Shown here piece after piece: positions 21,222 through 33,957 of a stretch of DNA of 64,000 nucleotides. The stretch is from Echinarachnius parma. Lineage: Eukaryota; Echinodermata; Echinoidea; Clypeasteroida; Echinarachniidae. The notes under the pieces were generated by a model that was not told where the DNA came from, did not search any database, and saw only the letters and a program-made list of their open reading frames with translations. The position numbers were made by a program, and so were the translations under genes. Position 1 is the stretch's first letter; each line of letters begins with the position of its first letter. The stretch covers positions 1 through 64,000 of the forward strand of contig JBAMJV010007415.1 of assembly GCA_037951105.1 (NCBI GenBank). The letters are read 5' to 3'.

Positions 21222-22592
21222 ATAATATCATCATCCTCATCCTCATCATAATCACCACCAACAACATCATCATCAACATCATCATCATCCTTACATCATC
21301 ATCATCATCAACATCATCATCATCCTCATCATCATCATCACCATCAACATCATCATCCTTTTCCTCATCATCCTCATCATCACCACCACCATCATCATCA
21401 TCATGCCCACCTCAATCATCATTATCAACGTCATCATCCTCATCATCATCATCATCACCACCACCATCATCGACATCATCATCCTTATCACCACCACCAT
21501 CATCATCAACAAGATCATCCTCATCATCACCACCACCACCACCATCATCATCATCCTCATCATCATCATCATCATCACCACCACCATCATCGACATCATC
21601 ATCCTCATCACCACCACCATCATCATCATCCTCATCATCATCATTATCATCATCATCGCCACCACCATTATCATCAACATTATCATTATAAACATCTTCA
21701 TCATCATCACCATCACTATCATTATCATCCTTATCCTCGTAATCCTCATCATCATCACCATTACTATCATCATCATCATCATCATTATCATCATCACTAC
21801 CACCATCATCATCACTACCACCATCATCATCACTACTACCATCATCATCCTCATCCTCATCATCACCACCACCATCAACAACATCATCCTCCTCATCCTA
21901 ACCCTAACCACCATCATCATCATCGTCATCAGTACCATCACCATCATCATCACCATCATCATAACCGTCGTCATCATACCTTGACTCGAGTTTGGAAAGT
22001 ATTGGTCTTTTCAGTCATCCTCATCATCCTTACATCATAATCATCATCATCGTCATCACCACCACCATCATCAACATCATCATTATCAACTTCATCATCC
22101 TTATATCCTCATTATCCTCACCACCACCATCATTATTATCACTACAACCACCATCATCATCATCAACATCACCATCATCCTCATCACCACCACCACCATC
22201 ATCATAAACATTATCATTATCAACATCACCATCATCCTCATCACCATCCTTATATCCTCATCATCATCACTATCATCATTACCAACATCATCATCATCGC
22301 CACCACGATTATCATCAACATCTTCATCATCACCACCACTATCATCATCATCATCATCACCATCATCATCATCACTACCACCATCATCATTATCAACATT
22401 ATCATCCTCATCCTCATCATGATCATCATCATGCACCACCACCATCATTAACATCATCATCCTCATCACCACCACCTGCACCATCATCATCAACTGTACA
22501 ACATCATCCTCCTCACCATCATCATCAACATCATTATCATCGTCATCAGTACCATCACCATCAACATCACCATCATCATCATCGTCGTTTGA
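21222..22592. repeat. 1.37-kb imperfect trinucleotide array (CAT/CAC/CTC)n
   Basis: Almost every third-base register is ATC/CAT with CAC and CTC interruptions. A non-repeat phrase 'gtttggaaagtattggtc' plus 'ttttcagtc' at about 21,989-22,015 divides the array. It recurs at 22,592-22,620 just after the array, indicating duplication of a larger unit. Long open frames of Met, Ile/Thr or Asp here are artefacts of the repeat. Confidence 0.95.
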
Positions 22593-22734
22593 AAAGTTTG
22601 GAAAGTATGGGTCTTTTCAGTCTCTTCCTTAATTTGTTCTTCCAGTTCCAGTTCCTGAGCAACCGTTGCCCTCTCATCTTCCTTGTAGTTGATTAGCTAA
22701 TTGCTTTCGGTCCTTCTGGCTCTTAAGTCCCTGT

Positions 22735-22915
22735 AGTGAACAAAAGCATTAATGGGATAGTTCAGTTTTGGTTTAGAGGGCGCTTCAATAAATATTTTTG
22801 TTGTGAGGTAAAGAAAGTTTACTATTTGAAGAAGCACACAGTTGTAAAGATAGAATGAACTTTGTTTGATCAAAATCGGTTCAGAAATAGCAAAATATAT
22901 ATTATTCAACAAAAA
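22735..22915. mobile_element. Fragment of TTAA MITE family 2
   Basis: It carries 'gtttagagggcgcttca', 'aatgaactttgtttgatcaa' and 'aatcggttcagaaatagc', which match the left part of the copy at 17,458. The same terminal phrase appears inverted near 30,752-30,782. Confidence 0.6.
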
Positions 22916-25900
22916 TCGCTTGGCAAATAAATAATACTAACAGGTAGTACCGAATAACAAATGGTACTAACGATTCAAATCTCAGCATCTAAGGAGTGGT
23001 ATAACCCTTTAACCTAATCACTAACACATTTTAATATTTAAGTTTATCGCAATACTTTTAGCTCCGTTGAAACACACATTGAGGAACTTCATGAAATTAA
23101 TCCATAATAGTCACATACCAGAAAATAATGGAAAGAGTTAATTTAAGTATCATCTAAATATTCACACTGATATATTAGTGATATATATTAGTGATATTAG
23201 TGATAAATATTCACACTGATATATTAATGATATAATCTACCAGGAACCAGCTTACTAGAGTATGTAAAACTAATATTTAGACCTAAATAGGCTTGTATAA
23301 TTTAATCAAATTTTAAGACACAATTAGACTCGAGTAACTTAGTAACATACTTAATATACACAAGCCCTAAAACATGCAAGGTATATCCAAGAAGTAGAAT
23401 AGAGGTAAGACAAGCAGAAAAGGTGAAGAAGACAAAACATAACATGTGTGGAATTGAAAATGATCTAACTGTATCAGTGTATGTAAACTTGTGTGACTCA
23501 CCGCGTTAAATAAACAGGTCATGGAATATCATGAAAAGGGGGCAACATAACGACTACTATAACTTACTATACACAAATCGCCTAACATAGAATGAGATCT
23601 AACTCAATTGGTGGTAGTTTGCACAGTTTTTTTTTATTAAGTTAGACCTCGTCTCTAGTAGATCCTAAATGTATGCTTAGCTCGGTCTAGGACTAGGACT
23701 AAAATCTAGGTCCCCTTGGCTCTGTGACCCGTGTGAGCGGAATTTCAAAACTTAGGCAGCCGGGCCTGGCTCACTGCGCTACGCTGGCGCAGTGGACAAT
23801 GTATTAGCACTGCATCACGAGCAGTGCAAATTACACGAGCGGGGTTGGATTAGCCCTATTTATTTAATCCCCGACAAAGACAGATTGAATGCACATACAT
23901 AAGATGTGTACTGAACCATGATCCTGCCAAACACATACATATTTATATATATAATTAAATATTAAACATTAATACTAACATTTTAGCACAAGGTTTGTAT
24001 GTTGATGTGATGCAATCGCCATTAACTTTACGTCGCTTCGCGGCCGGCGTCGCTTCTCATTCAGATTGTACACAGGGTATACCGTACTGGTACAGTGTTT
24101 ACACCAAGAAGGGAAATCCCCTCAAATCTTGAGATTTTAGCATTGTAGTATTTGCGTCCATCTTCACTTATTTGGGAAATAAATATTAATTGGGGGTTTT
24201 AATTTGACCATTCTTGTTCTTAACAGAATGAACAGAATACCTTTTACCAAGGTGACTGAAAAAAATGTAAGAAGATGCCAAGTTCTTTTAGTAAAAAAAC
24301 TTTGAAATTCATTAATTGTTTGAAACCAATCATTTGTGAGAAAATCACAGTTTTGTGTTCTAATTTGCCGTTCACCTATGTGTATAAGAAAAATGTAGAT
24401 CTCATGTTTACTATAGTTATAGCTCTTTCTTGTTTAAACAATTAATATCATCTGATACACCTCAGAAATCTCTTTAAGAATCATGCAAAAAAGGAAAATA
24501 AGCAAATTTTGACATTCTGATGATTTTTGGTTAAAATCACAATTTTGGGGTCAAAATTAGGCTTGGCATCCGGCCTAATCGGAATCCTGAGTAGTTAACA
24601 TGGTTAAGGCAAAGTTTAAGCATGGATGCCAGCCATTACAAAAAATGCCGTCGATTTGTTTCTAGATCACTTATGGATTTGTGGCTGGTCTTCTATACAC
24701 TTCATCATGTCGTAGCTTAAATATGTATGTAGATTAGTGAGAGATAACTTAGTAATAGAGGGAATATAGCATAACGCTAATATGTGCAAGGATTTATCGT
24801 TTTCAAATAATGATTTTAGGAGATATTAAAAAAATGTGTTGCATTCGTAATTTGTAACATTTTACTTACAAATACAAACATGACATAGGGAGTTTGATTC
24901 CTGCGCTGACATTATTTCAAACGGCAATATCACGTAGATATTTTGGCTATTTCAAGAAAATGAGCGTGTTATGGTATGAAACAAAATTCCTTTTCATGCG
25001 TTATAATTGTCATATTTTGGGGCACCGGTTTAAACAAAATTCTTGTTTTGCCTCATTTAACATTAAACGACTTATCCGCCTTGTTTAACAAGCGTAATAA
25101 TCATATTAATAAATCAATGTTTGTGTATGATTCGAAGGCATCCTTTGGCAATATATTATATAATCAAAATAACGATAGTCAATGCTTTAATGTCGGATTT
25201 TATCATGGGGAAACTCTGTATTCGTAGGTAAAATGTACTCGTAGGTTAAAATACAAAAGTAAACTTTCGGATACTAAAGCTTATTAGGATGTCACAGTCA
25301 ATCAGATAAGTGTGCGCTTTCTAAATCCGACCATACGCTTTCTTTATCTAGAGTTTCGACTGCATATTTTGTTTACAAAGTTCCGCATACACAAAAATAA
25401 CGATGTCATAAATGATTTTTAAATCGGTCAATACCAACAAACAATGCGTAAAATCCACATGCATCTGATGGCCCACTATCTGCATCAAGATGATCAAACC
25501 CATTCGATCTAAAAGCAATTGCGGTTGTTCGAAATGCATTTTGGTATTTTTTTAATGACATTTTCCTTATACAAAATATATCATGGAGTCTGTGTACATG
25601 GTATCTACGTTGACGTATGCACAATTATATTTGGCGAACAGTTGTATATAAACCACATGATAAGTCGACGTAATCGATTACTTTCATTTGTATTCCAATC
25701 ACACGAGAGATTGAATCAGATATGGTTCTTTATAAAGTAGGTAGAATACCGAAGAACACATCATTTGATGTCTTAATATACTATATAAAGATGGTTAGAA
25801 TGAAATGTACAAAATGGCACTTCATGTAATACATTGGGTCAGTGTTATTAAATCATTTATCTCACAATACACCCTTACCCCCCTCAGAAAATTTGAATAG

Positions 25901-27740
25901 AGAAACAATCAATATGTTTCGCCTAACTTTTAGCTATACCGTATCCCAACCTTTCTCCCATTACCTTGGGTAGATAGAAAATTCGATTATTTTTTGTAAT
26001 ATCGCAATTGTGTTTTAGTTTTTTATTTACCTATTAGCATTTTCTTTATTTAATATTTATATCACATAATTATAACAAGAGCATGTCCACTGAAATATTT
26101 ATACTATTAGACAGGTTATGATTGCTATAAAGAACTATTTAACGGCCATGTTTGTTGTTAAAAAAGTAAAATAACGTAATTCAAAACAAGGATGATGCCG
26201 TGTTGTGATGTTTTCATAATTGCTGCCGTTTGATTGTATTAATATTATTGCAGCCTTACATAATTTACACAGAAATCTCCAAGAATAACTTCGTTTATAA
26301 TACTCTTGATAAATGTAGCACATAATAAGATTAATTTCATAATTTGTATCACTTTACAATAATATACTGTAAGACACAACACTAGAAACAATACGAGTTA
26401 GTCTTTTAAACATTCCAATTAAATTAGAGGGTTCGAATCAAACTAAGTATGCTGTTGGGATACTTTGGCAGGATTGGCCAATGTGTTTCATTACTATTCA
26501 ACCCTTTAATAATATAATAACAGCGCTGTATGAACTGTTTCCAGGAATCTGAAATGATCCTTTATTGCATTTATCAAACAGATAATATATTAACACTCAT
26601 CATTTGAGTATGTACACACTGATGTACACCTTATACAGCGATTCACCCAAATATCAACACAAATATATGCCATCTCTTTCTCAAATGTTTGTATAGCTGT
26701 TTCAGGAACAGTATATATTTACAGACCATGGGTATACAAGTTGTTTTACGTACATTCAAGTTGTTTTTCGTACAATCCAAATTTTAACTTTGCCTATTAC
26801 AGTTATCTTGAAATATATGAACAAAATTATATTACCTACGAACATACTATAATTATTCGTTTATGTATTACCCAAATGTATCGTATCCCTGGAAATATCA
26901 GATTAAATATTGTCTTACATAATGTTTGCAATATCAATGATGTAGATATATTGATCAACATTAGGAATTCAAATAGTCAGGTTTAAATGTCCAAATTTTG
27001 TTTTGAGGACACCACTTATAGTGTCAGTGAACATTTTTAAGAGGTACTTGTACACCTAATTGATTGTAAGCACACGTGTATGATCGTATCTCACTTAGAT
27101 CTGACAAGGGCCCCCCTAATTTGTGACAGTCACTGTGAATAAAAGGTTTTTGTTACCTACGTATAAAGTCAATTACATGGTGCCTGCGAATACTTACTTT
27201 TCACGTACATTGTATATGTGTCACATTTTTGCGCACCTAAATGTTTTTGGAAAGGGTATTTCCCACTTTTTAAAATAATGGAAAATAATTCTGATTCACA
27301 TATTATTCAAAAAATTATGAAAAGTGATACAACCTCATGTTGTTAAGACATGAAAATCTCAACACACTTATAAAACATTTGAACTTGAAAATTTATAACA
27401 GGGTGAGGTTTAAAACACAATAGGTGAATGTATTCCATGGTTAGCATCTTAGACATGAAATACAAGCAAATGTTTGCATACAGCAGATTGATTTGGAGTT
27501 CCATAATCACATTTTAAAAGTATTTCATCTGCATTCGTAGGCAACGTTAGGAAATGTACCGTTAACTTCTCAAGGCCATTACTTGGCCGTTCGGAGAAAT
27601 TAGTGATGGCACTTTTGTCTGGTTATGGTTGACATGTCATGTGCAAAAAGGATTAAACAATCAAAGCAGTTTGAAATTCGAACCTAAACAAATCTGGTCG
27701 TGTACACTATACGTTGGAATCGACCATACATATATATATA
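22916..27740. other. Long non-coding region, possible intron or intergenic DNA
   Basis: AT-rich with no recognisable coding exon. It contains a short tandem of 'tatattagtga' at 23,165-23,235 and a tRNA-like segment at about 23,780-23,870. If the terminal exon at 29,087 has upstream exons in the window they could lie here, but I could not identify any. Confidence 0.4.
23780..23870 (+). other. Possible tRNA-derived SINE fragment
   Basis: 'tggcgcagtggacaatgtat' resembles a pol III A box and 'ggggttggattag' a decayed B box about 50 bp downstream. Between them is a hairpin 'gcactg...cagtgc'. The cloverleaf is not complete, so this is at best a tRNA-like relic. Confidence 0.3.
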
Positions 27741-28348
27741 CATCAACCGAACACAAAAAGTAACTTCAACCCTAAGCAATTGCCCATAATTTCATAACCG
27801 ATTATTGTTTCAAGATGTTATCTTACCACACTATTGGGACAGTTATTATGTTCGATAAGTGCGAAAATCAGAGATATTCATGATTTTGTGTCTGAATGAG
27901 CACAGACTGAAGACAAAATGGCCCAATTCAAAATTCAGAAGGTATTGCGCGTGCCTGTACATTGTTGTGAATCCGCACATGTGGCGGAATGCATTGATCA
28001 TAGTTTATGACACAATGCTATTTGATATTCCATTCATTTTGATTTTTTGATGGCACATATGGTAAAATGCATTAATTGCAATTGTAAAACAGTGCATTTT
28101 TTAATTTTCCAACTCTCAATAATTAATTTGTAATGATGATAATACTTTTGCGAATTTTGAAATATGATTATTTTTTTCTGTAATGTGTGCTCACTCAACC
28201 ATGGAGTAATGGTTACCTCTTATGTTTACACATGTTTTCCTAACTACCATATGGATATATTGGCCAGACGAAATCTTGAAACGATTCTTGGTTATGAAAT
28301 TATGGGCAATTGCTTAGGGGTGAAGTTACTTTTTGTGTTCGGTTTATA
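27741..28348. mobile_element. TIR MITE of about 600 bp, mariner-like ends
   Basis: Terminal inverted repeats of about 65 bp: left 'aaccgaacacaaaaagtaac' and onward from 27,745, and its reverse complement ending at 28,344. Both ends lie in TA-rich DNA ('tatatata'), consistent with a TA target. The interior carries only short frames and no recognisable transposase. Confidence 0.8.
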
Positions 28349-29086
28349 TATATAGTATGTTAATTCGTGATTTATATCTTTAAATCAGTTGGCATCTAAC
28401 AATCTGATTAAAATGAATAGTATTCGTCCTATGCAACCATGATTATGTTGATAACCAGACCTACACAATTATTTGGTTGTTGATTTTATTTTTCTCCAGC
28501 TTTACTTATCGATCAGGAAAAGTAAAATGTATGAGTGAGATTGTCAATGTAATAGATCATTATGAACCTGTCATTTTGTTGGAGAAAGTCTAGATTTTAG
28601 AACAAGCCTTGTAGAATAAACTTACTAAATTGATGGATTTTTCCTAATCAGTTCAGAAAAATTATGAATAAATATGGGACGAAAGTTAAGGTTTAAAATC
28701 GAATTCGACAAGTTGAGAGGCTTATGGAAGCTTCCACGTCACTCACGCAAATCGCACCGAAACGCTCTAAAAAATACCGTTTTGGAAAAAAATAAGGCTC
28801 ATTGTAAAATTGTACATGTTAGAAATGAGAGATCTTAATAAATACCCTCTCGTCCATGGGGATCTGGCCAGAGTACATTGACAACGCGTTTTTTTTTGTA
28901 CGTGGGATATACGCAATTTGTTTGCTTTTCGGGAGAATTTGTGGGCGTCAAGCTATCGATATGCTGCTGTTAGGGTAATGATACTTGGTAAACGTTGAAT
29001 AATTGTGCTTATTCGAATAACTGTTTCGTTTTTATAGGATTGAAACAAGAATGCAATTTTTCGTATTATTTTGTTATCTCTGGCAG
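28349..29086. other. Putative intron DNA upstream of the terminal exon
   Basis: Non-coding. It ends in a pyrimidine-rich tract and 'ctctggcag' (29,078-29,086), a good plus-strand splice acceptor. Confidence 0.45.
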
Positions 29087-29256
29087 ATTCTCCTGATCCG
29101 ATCAGTCCTACTTTGGCAATACCTGGCTATGCGATCGGCATTATATGTGTCTCTATCGTCGTGTTGATTGCTGTTCTCGGAAGGTGTGCCTGTAAAAACT
29201 GCTGCCGCTGCGGACATGATTGGAGACATGGAGTGTATCAAAATATGACCGTTTAA
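29087..29256 (+). CDS. 3'-terminal exon: single-pass membrane protein with C-x-C-x2-C-C-R-C-G tail (copy A)
   Basis: This is a partial gene; only the last coding exon is identified. It starts after a splice acceptor at 29,085-29,086 in phase 1 (the first codon takes G from the previous exon to make Asp). It encodes about 57 residues: a Pro/Ser/Thr-containing stalk (D-S-P-D-P-I-S-P-T), then P-G-Y-A-I, a hydrophobic helix of about 18 residues, then G-R-C-A-C-x-N-C-C-R-C-G and a short tail ending M-T-V. A TAA stop is followed 48 bp later by AATAAA. The exon at 56,941 encodes the same layout with mostly silent codon differences at invariant residues, indicating selection on protein. The Cys cluster just inside the membrane could be palmitoylated or bind metal; that is inference. 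I recognise no named family. Confidence 0.72.
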
Positions 29257-29304
29257 CATTTCCGTAACGTCTAGTATAATTGTTGCCTCTTGGGTATCAG
29301 TCGT

Positions 29305-29310
29305 AATAAA
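29305..29310 (+). promoter_or_regulatory. Polyadenylation signal AATAAA
   Basis: A canonical hexamer 48 bp after the stop codon of the exon at 29,087-29,256. It supports this being a true 3' end. Confidence 0.55.
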
Positions 29311-30895
29311 CATGCATGTGTTTGAAACTACTCTCATCTGTTTTGACTTAGCACTGGAAATTTGTTTGCTTTTCTACACTACCGCACAAAATATTTGTGT
29401 ACTTTCACTAACCAAATTGTTTAATGTAACTATTAGCATAGCCGCATATTTAACAATGATAGTTACGTATCACACTTGAGTAGGTCCACGCTTCGATGAG
29501 CCTTGAAACCGTTAGGAATATTTTTGGGCGCCGAAGTCACTCAAATCAGTTTATAGTGGTTTCAAAGACATTGATTATATTCATTATTAGTGATACCAAA
29601 AAAGGAAATGAAAACGCATGAATTATGCTCGTATCAGCAACAGCGAGCAAAGGAGTTTTCATTTCGTTTCCGAATCGTATTGTTTAGATCAGTTTAGATT
29701 TAGCAGGTGATTTAGGCAAACGGTAATATGCATGATTATGTGCTCACGTATATATGCATTTAATTTTACATTAATAAAGAAATACATGTAATTATTTTGC
29801 TCAAACTGCATTCTCAAAAAAATATAATCCCTTGCGTAATAAAATGAGCCGCACTCTTATGTTAGGGCCATTATTGATGGCGTCTTACTGTCTACTGAAC
29901 GACCGCGATCAAAAACTCATACAAGATGTCGCTATTTATAGTGCATAATTAGCTCTGATAGTAAACGGTGTCTTTATTTTTCGAATGAATGTTGGACCAA
30001 CGCATGTAAATTAAAAATGTTATCCAGTATTATAAATGGTGTAGCTTTCTTAAATGTGCACTTGTGTGTTAGATAATTCACAATGGATTTTGCTTGAACA
30101 AAAGCGCTGTAATTGCTTGTAAAATTATAGGAAACACTGTGAAATTCATGATGGCTGCCCTTTTGTGGCATACATACGAATATAATTAATTTTGGTGGCT
30201 ACAGCCTCTAGTAAGCTATACTTGAAAATAAGGTATGTGTATTGTGTTATACATTATTATGTACTGACCATATTTCAGATAGGTTGCTACCTTGGCTAAC
30301 ATTGTGTGTATTTAATAAACATTTACGTTTAACTTTTAGGATTGAGATTTTGTTTTATGTTGCAGTTTATGTTGGAATGCTTTAGCTATTAAAGACATTG
30401 TACATTTCTGGTTTAACTGATTACAAACAATGTTTATAATTGAATAATGATTAAATAGTTGAAACATTGTACACAAATTAGTATACTGAGCTTTTCTTTT
30501 ATTCATACAGTCACCGTTAACACCAAATGGTGCCCTTTTGATACCAACAGGTTATAACTGGTTATGTATGTTTTCAAACACTTTCTGATGATTGAATAAT
30601 GTTGGGGACACCCACTTATTACACTTTGATATATAAATAAGCATTTTAGCTACTTGTTTACGATTTTATTCAAGAAAGTTGACTTACTTGTAACTTTGGT
30701 CTTCTCCAAAACGTACTGTTATTTTGTTCTCACAACCGCAAATATTATTAGAACACCCTCTAAACCAAAACTGTCCTATAACTGTAAGATATCATGTGTT
30801 TGGTATCAATGGGCTTACTGTAATTTGTTGACATTCATTCGGATTAAAACGAAAAATACCAAACGTTGGCAATGCATGGGTGTAGTTTCTTTCGT
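29311..30895. other. Non-coding region
   Basis: AT-rich downstream DNA. A family 2 MITE terminal phrase is seen inverted near 30,752-30,782. No gene is recognised. Confidence 0.4.
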
Positions 30896-32445
30896 TTAAC
30901 CCTAAAAAGGCCGGGCTATTTGAGGTCTTCCTACGGCCGGGGGAGGGAGGGGGGGCATTATGCCCCCCCCCCCCCCCCCCACTAATATCTCGGCCGCGGA
31001 GCGGCCGATCGCCGTAAAAATGTGCACGCATGATAAGTGAAGTGTATAGAATACAATGGTAATTTTTTTAATTTTTGAAAATCTCAATAATTTGCATATT
31101 TATGGTAATTTATGCAAATAAGTCATGAAATTCATATTTTTTACCCATAAATCATATATTCTTCATAATTAAACTCTAGTTTTCACTACACATATTCTTT
31201 AGAGCATTTGGAGTGATAATACGACAAACAAATTTGGAAGAGCCCGGTTCTTCCTTATGTTTTCTATTGTTTTGTTAATTTATTATGTATTTCTTTGTTC
31301 TTTTTTAACTTATGTATTTTATTGTTTTTGTTGTTTATTTTATTTCTAACTATAATTTAACTATTTTTAACCCCAAAACCAACATAAAAATGTAAACAGC
31401 ACCAAATAACTAATGATACACCTCATTTTATAAAAATTGATATTTCCATATGTTTTGTACACAAATCACGAAATACGTGCCTTTGCAGTTGTTGCGATTG
31501 CAAGATCACGTGACAAAATTCTAGTACGGCCGGATTGTCAAACGACGTAGCAGCCGCCGCTTTGTGTATAATGTCAATGGACTCTTTACTTCCTGGCATG
31601 ACACCCGAAACTAAATGAAGATATTTATTCAAGAATATTAATTTCATGACACTTTCAGTGCTTATTATGCAAAGAGAACAACATCTGTCTAACATTTCCA
31701 ACAAATTCGATCATTTCTGTCACATTGTCACAGTCTCAAATGAAGGGTAAGAATTGTCTTTGTATGGAAAAGCATTGAAATGTATTTTAGATATTCCATA
31801 CTAAGGGGAAATCATATCAAGTTTGTCAGAAATGAATACTAAGTAGTTAAATTTGGGTTTGATCGGGTTCTTGATTTCGTTCTGCATGAAATACGAAACA
31901 CGAAACAATTGCATATGTTTTAGTGCAATGTACGGCGCGGCAGGAAGAAAGGAGAATAATTTTTGTCAATCAAAATCGAGTTGTATCCTTGAATTTTAAA
32001 CAAACATCTGAAAATGTATATTGTTCTCGATATATGTTAGGCAATGACAGTGTTATAGAGTTGATATTCATGAATAAATATCTTCATTTAGTTTCGGGTG
32101 TCATGCCAGGAAGTAAAGAGTCCATTGACATTATACACAAAGCGGCGGCTGCTACGTCGTTTGACAATCTGGCCGTACTAGAATTTTGTCACGTGATCTT
32201 GCAATCGCAACAACTGCGAAGGCACGTATTGAGCGATTTTCGGGCTGACATGCATAGACAAAAGGTCACGTGAGTTTGTAACGGTAGGTACGATTTTCGA
32301 TATTTTTGTTTTAAAATGTGCGCAAGACCCGAAAGAAAAAAGCCACCAAGCAGCGGAGCGTCATAGTACAGCGTTTTGGAGCAATACAAAAAATCGCTGA
32401 GGGGGGAGGGGGGGATTATGGCCTCCCCGGCCTTATTAGGGTTAA
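30896..32445. mobile_element. TTAA MITE family 1, long copy (1,550 bp) with nested foldback
   Basis: TTAA at 30,896-30,899 and 32,442-32,445. The ends 'ccctaaaaaggccgggc' and 'ccccggccttattaggg' are inverted repeats. Subterminal G-run/C-run palindromes lie at about 30,945-30,980 and 32,399-32,432. The interior matches the 786-bp copy at 54,165 except for a 753-bp insertion at 31,475-32,227. No transposase is encoded. Confidence 0.9.
31475..32227. mobile_element. Nested foldback element, about 186-bp arms
   Basis: The left arm begins 'acgtgcctttgcagttgttg' and the right arm ends in its reverse complement. The arms are about 31,475-31,660 and 32,042-32,227 and are nearly identical. Each arm translates to the same peptide in opposite directions (V-S-G-V-M-P-G-S-K-E-S), but that is a consequence of the inverted DNA. 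Four sister MITE copies (for example 54,385-54,410) have the uninterrupted site 'cacgaaattgagcg' in one orientation or the other, so the insertion made an apparent 2-bp AT duplication. Confidence 0.85.
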
Positions 32446-33702
32446 AGCCCAGTCTCATACTAACGATTTTCACGGAGATTCGCAACGATTTAGTAGAACG
32501 AATCGACTCAATTTAGCCACGATTTAATGACAAATTGGGAAGAGTTGTATGGCGACTCGAGACGAATATTCGTTCTTCATCGTTCTTCGACGAGTCAGTT
32601 CGTCCTCCTTGTGTCGTTAACCATTGCGGTAGAAAAATCGTGGGAGAAAAAACAATTGTGGTCCCATAGTGGCAACGGATTATCATTCGTGGAGAAAATC
32701 GCTTGAGTCGTCCCGAGTCGTTGTAATTCGTTCTTCGAACCGTTGCGCATCACAAAGAACGCCATTAATCGTGTTAGCGCAAGAAAGTTTCGAACTGTTC
32801 AAAATTATCGCCATGTCGCAACGATTTTCTCACACTCATGTTATGAAACACTCGGGCAGTGCACACTAGAGTACATAAGCTATGATGTCATAAACATCTT
32901 ATTTCAAAAATTGTCAGATTTAAAATTCATTTGCCCAATGAGTATCCAAAATAATGTCCAAATACCGAAAAGCAATTGAATATGTTTAGTATTGGCGGAG
33001 ATATGACCATCCAAATTATTATTTTTGTTTGTCAATGGGTACTCAGTGTTATTATACTCTGGTTCATAATTTGACGATCCAGAGCACTATACAACTGATT
33101 GCCCATTGAAATAACATTTAATTTGGATGGGCATAGCTCAGCCAATATTTAAAATATTCAATCGATTTTCGGTATTTAACATTATTTGTGCGCTCTTTCG
33201 GAAAATGAAAATTAAATGTAAACATTAAAAAAAAAGATGGTTTATGAAGTCATTGATGATATCACACTTCACCACTCTATATGAACAATCGGACTTATTT
33301 GAGTAAGTTTGTTGGGCGTAGATCTGTCATTGATACAATTCAACAAAAGGGGGATGATCTATTTATTAGGTAAGTCTATACGCCCATGGTCAGTTCAAAA
33401 ACGGAAAGCGGCGATCTTCACAACGAAGCGAAGAGATTGCAACACTGTTGAACGACTTGACGCGAATATGCAACGGTAAATACCACGATTTTGGGTGAAA
33501 ATCGTCGTGGCGTGGCAATTGTTTTTAACAGTTGATGACGGCGAGTTTGGCTATGCTTTTACGATTTTCTTCACGATGCGCAACTTTTTTTGGCAAGAAC
33601 CGATACGATGTGACACGATGCAACACGACCTAAGCGGTTTCTCGACGAATGTTAAATCGTTGCGAGTCGCCGTAAAAATCGTCAGTATAGGACTGGGCCC
33701 TT
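32446..33702. mobile_element. Foldback element built of short CGATTT/CGTTGC-like motifs
   Basis: The left end 'agcccagtctcatactaacg' continues as 'attttcacggagattcgcaa'. The right end, reversed, reads 'gggcccagtcctatactgac' then 'gatttttacggcgactcgca'. Inside both arms, variants of 'cgattt', 'cgttgcg', 'cgaatcg' and 'cgacgaat' recur on both strands. It abuts the TTAA of the previous MITE. No protein is encoded. A separate palindrome (32,882-33,266) sits in the middle. Confidence 0.75.
32882..33266. mobile_element. Nested palindromic MITE, about 385 bp
   Basis: 'atgatgtcataaacatctt' at the left and 'aagatggtttatgaagtcat' at the right are imperfect complements. Inner matches include 'taccgaaaagcaattgaata' with 'attcaatcgattttcggta', and 'tactctgg' with 'ccagagca' near the centre at about 33,070. 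Composition differs from the surrounding foldback element. Confidence 0.7.
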
Positions 33703-33957
33703 ACCGAGCGTATTCGTTATATTATTAGGCCGTTTATTCAAAACCAACTTTAAATATTCATTCAAAACAGACCTTGTATAATATATAATTTAGTACAATA
33801 CGTACAAACGATACAAGTGCAAATTAATATGAAGTCTTTGTTATTATATGCTTTGTTATAAGTATAATAATGATGCAGGTTACTTATAAAGCGTTATTCA
33901 CAACGTATCATAGCGCTTACACATATACAAATTACAACATAACACAACTTACAGTCT

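Noticed and set aside
21291..22493. Long open frames of Met/Val, Ile/Thr or Asp over the triplet array
   Set aside because: They are produced by the (CAT)n-type repeat in every frame and have no complex protein sequence.
24894..25227. Overlapping 64- and 83-codon frames
   Set aside because: AT-rich chance frames with no motif, splice context or neighbour support.
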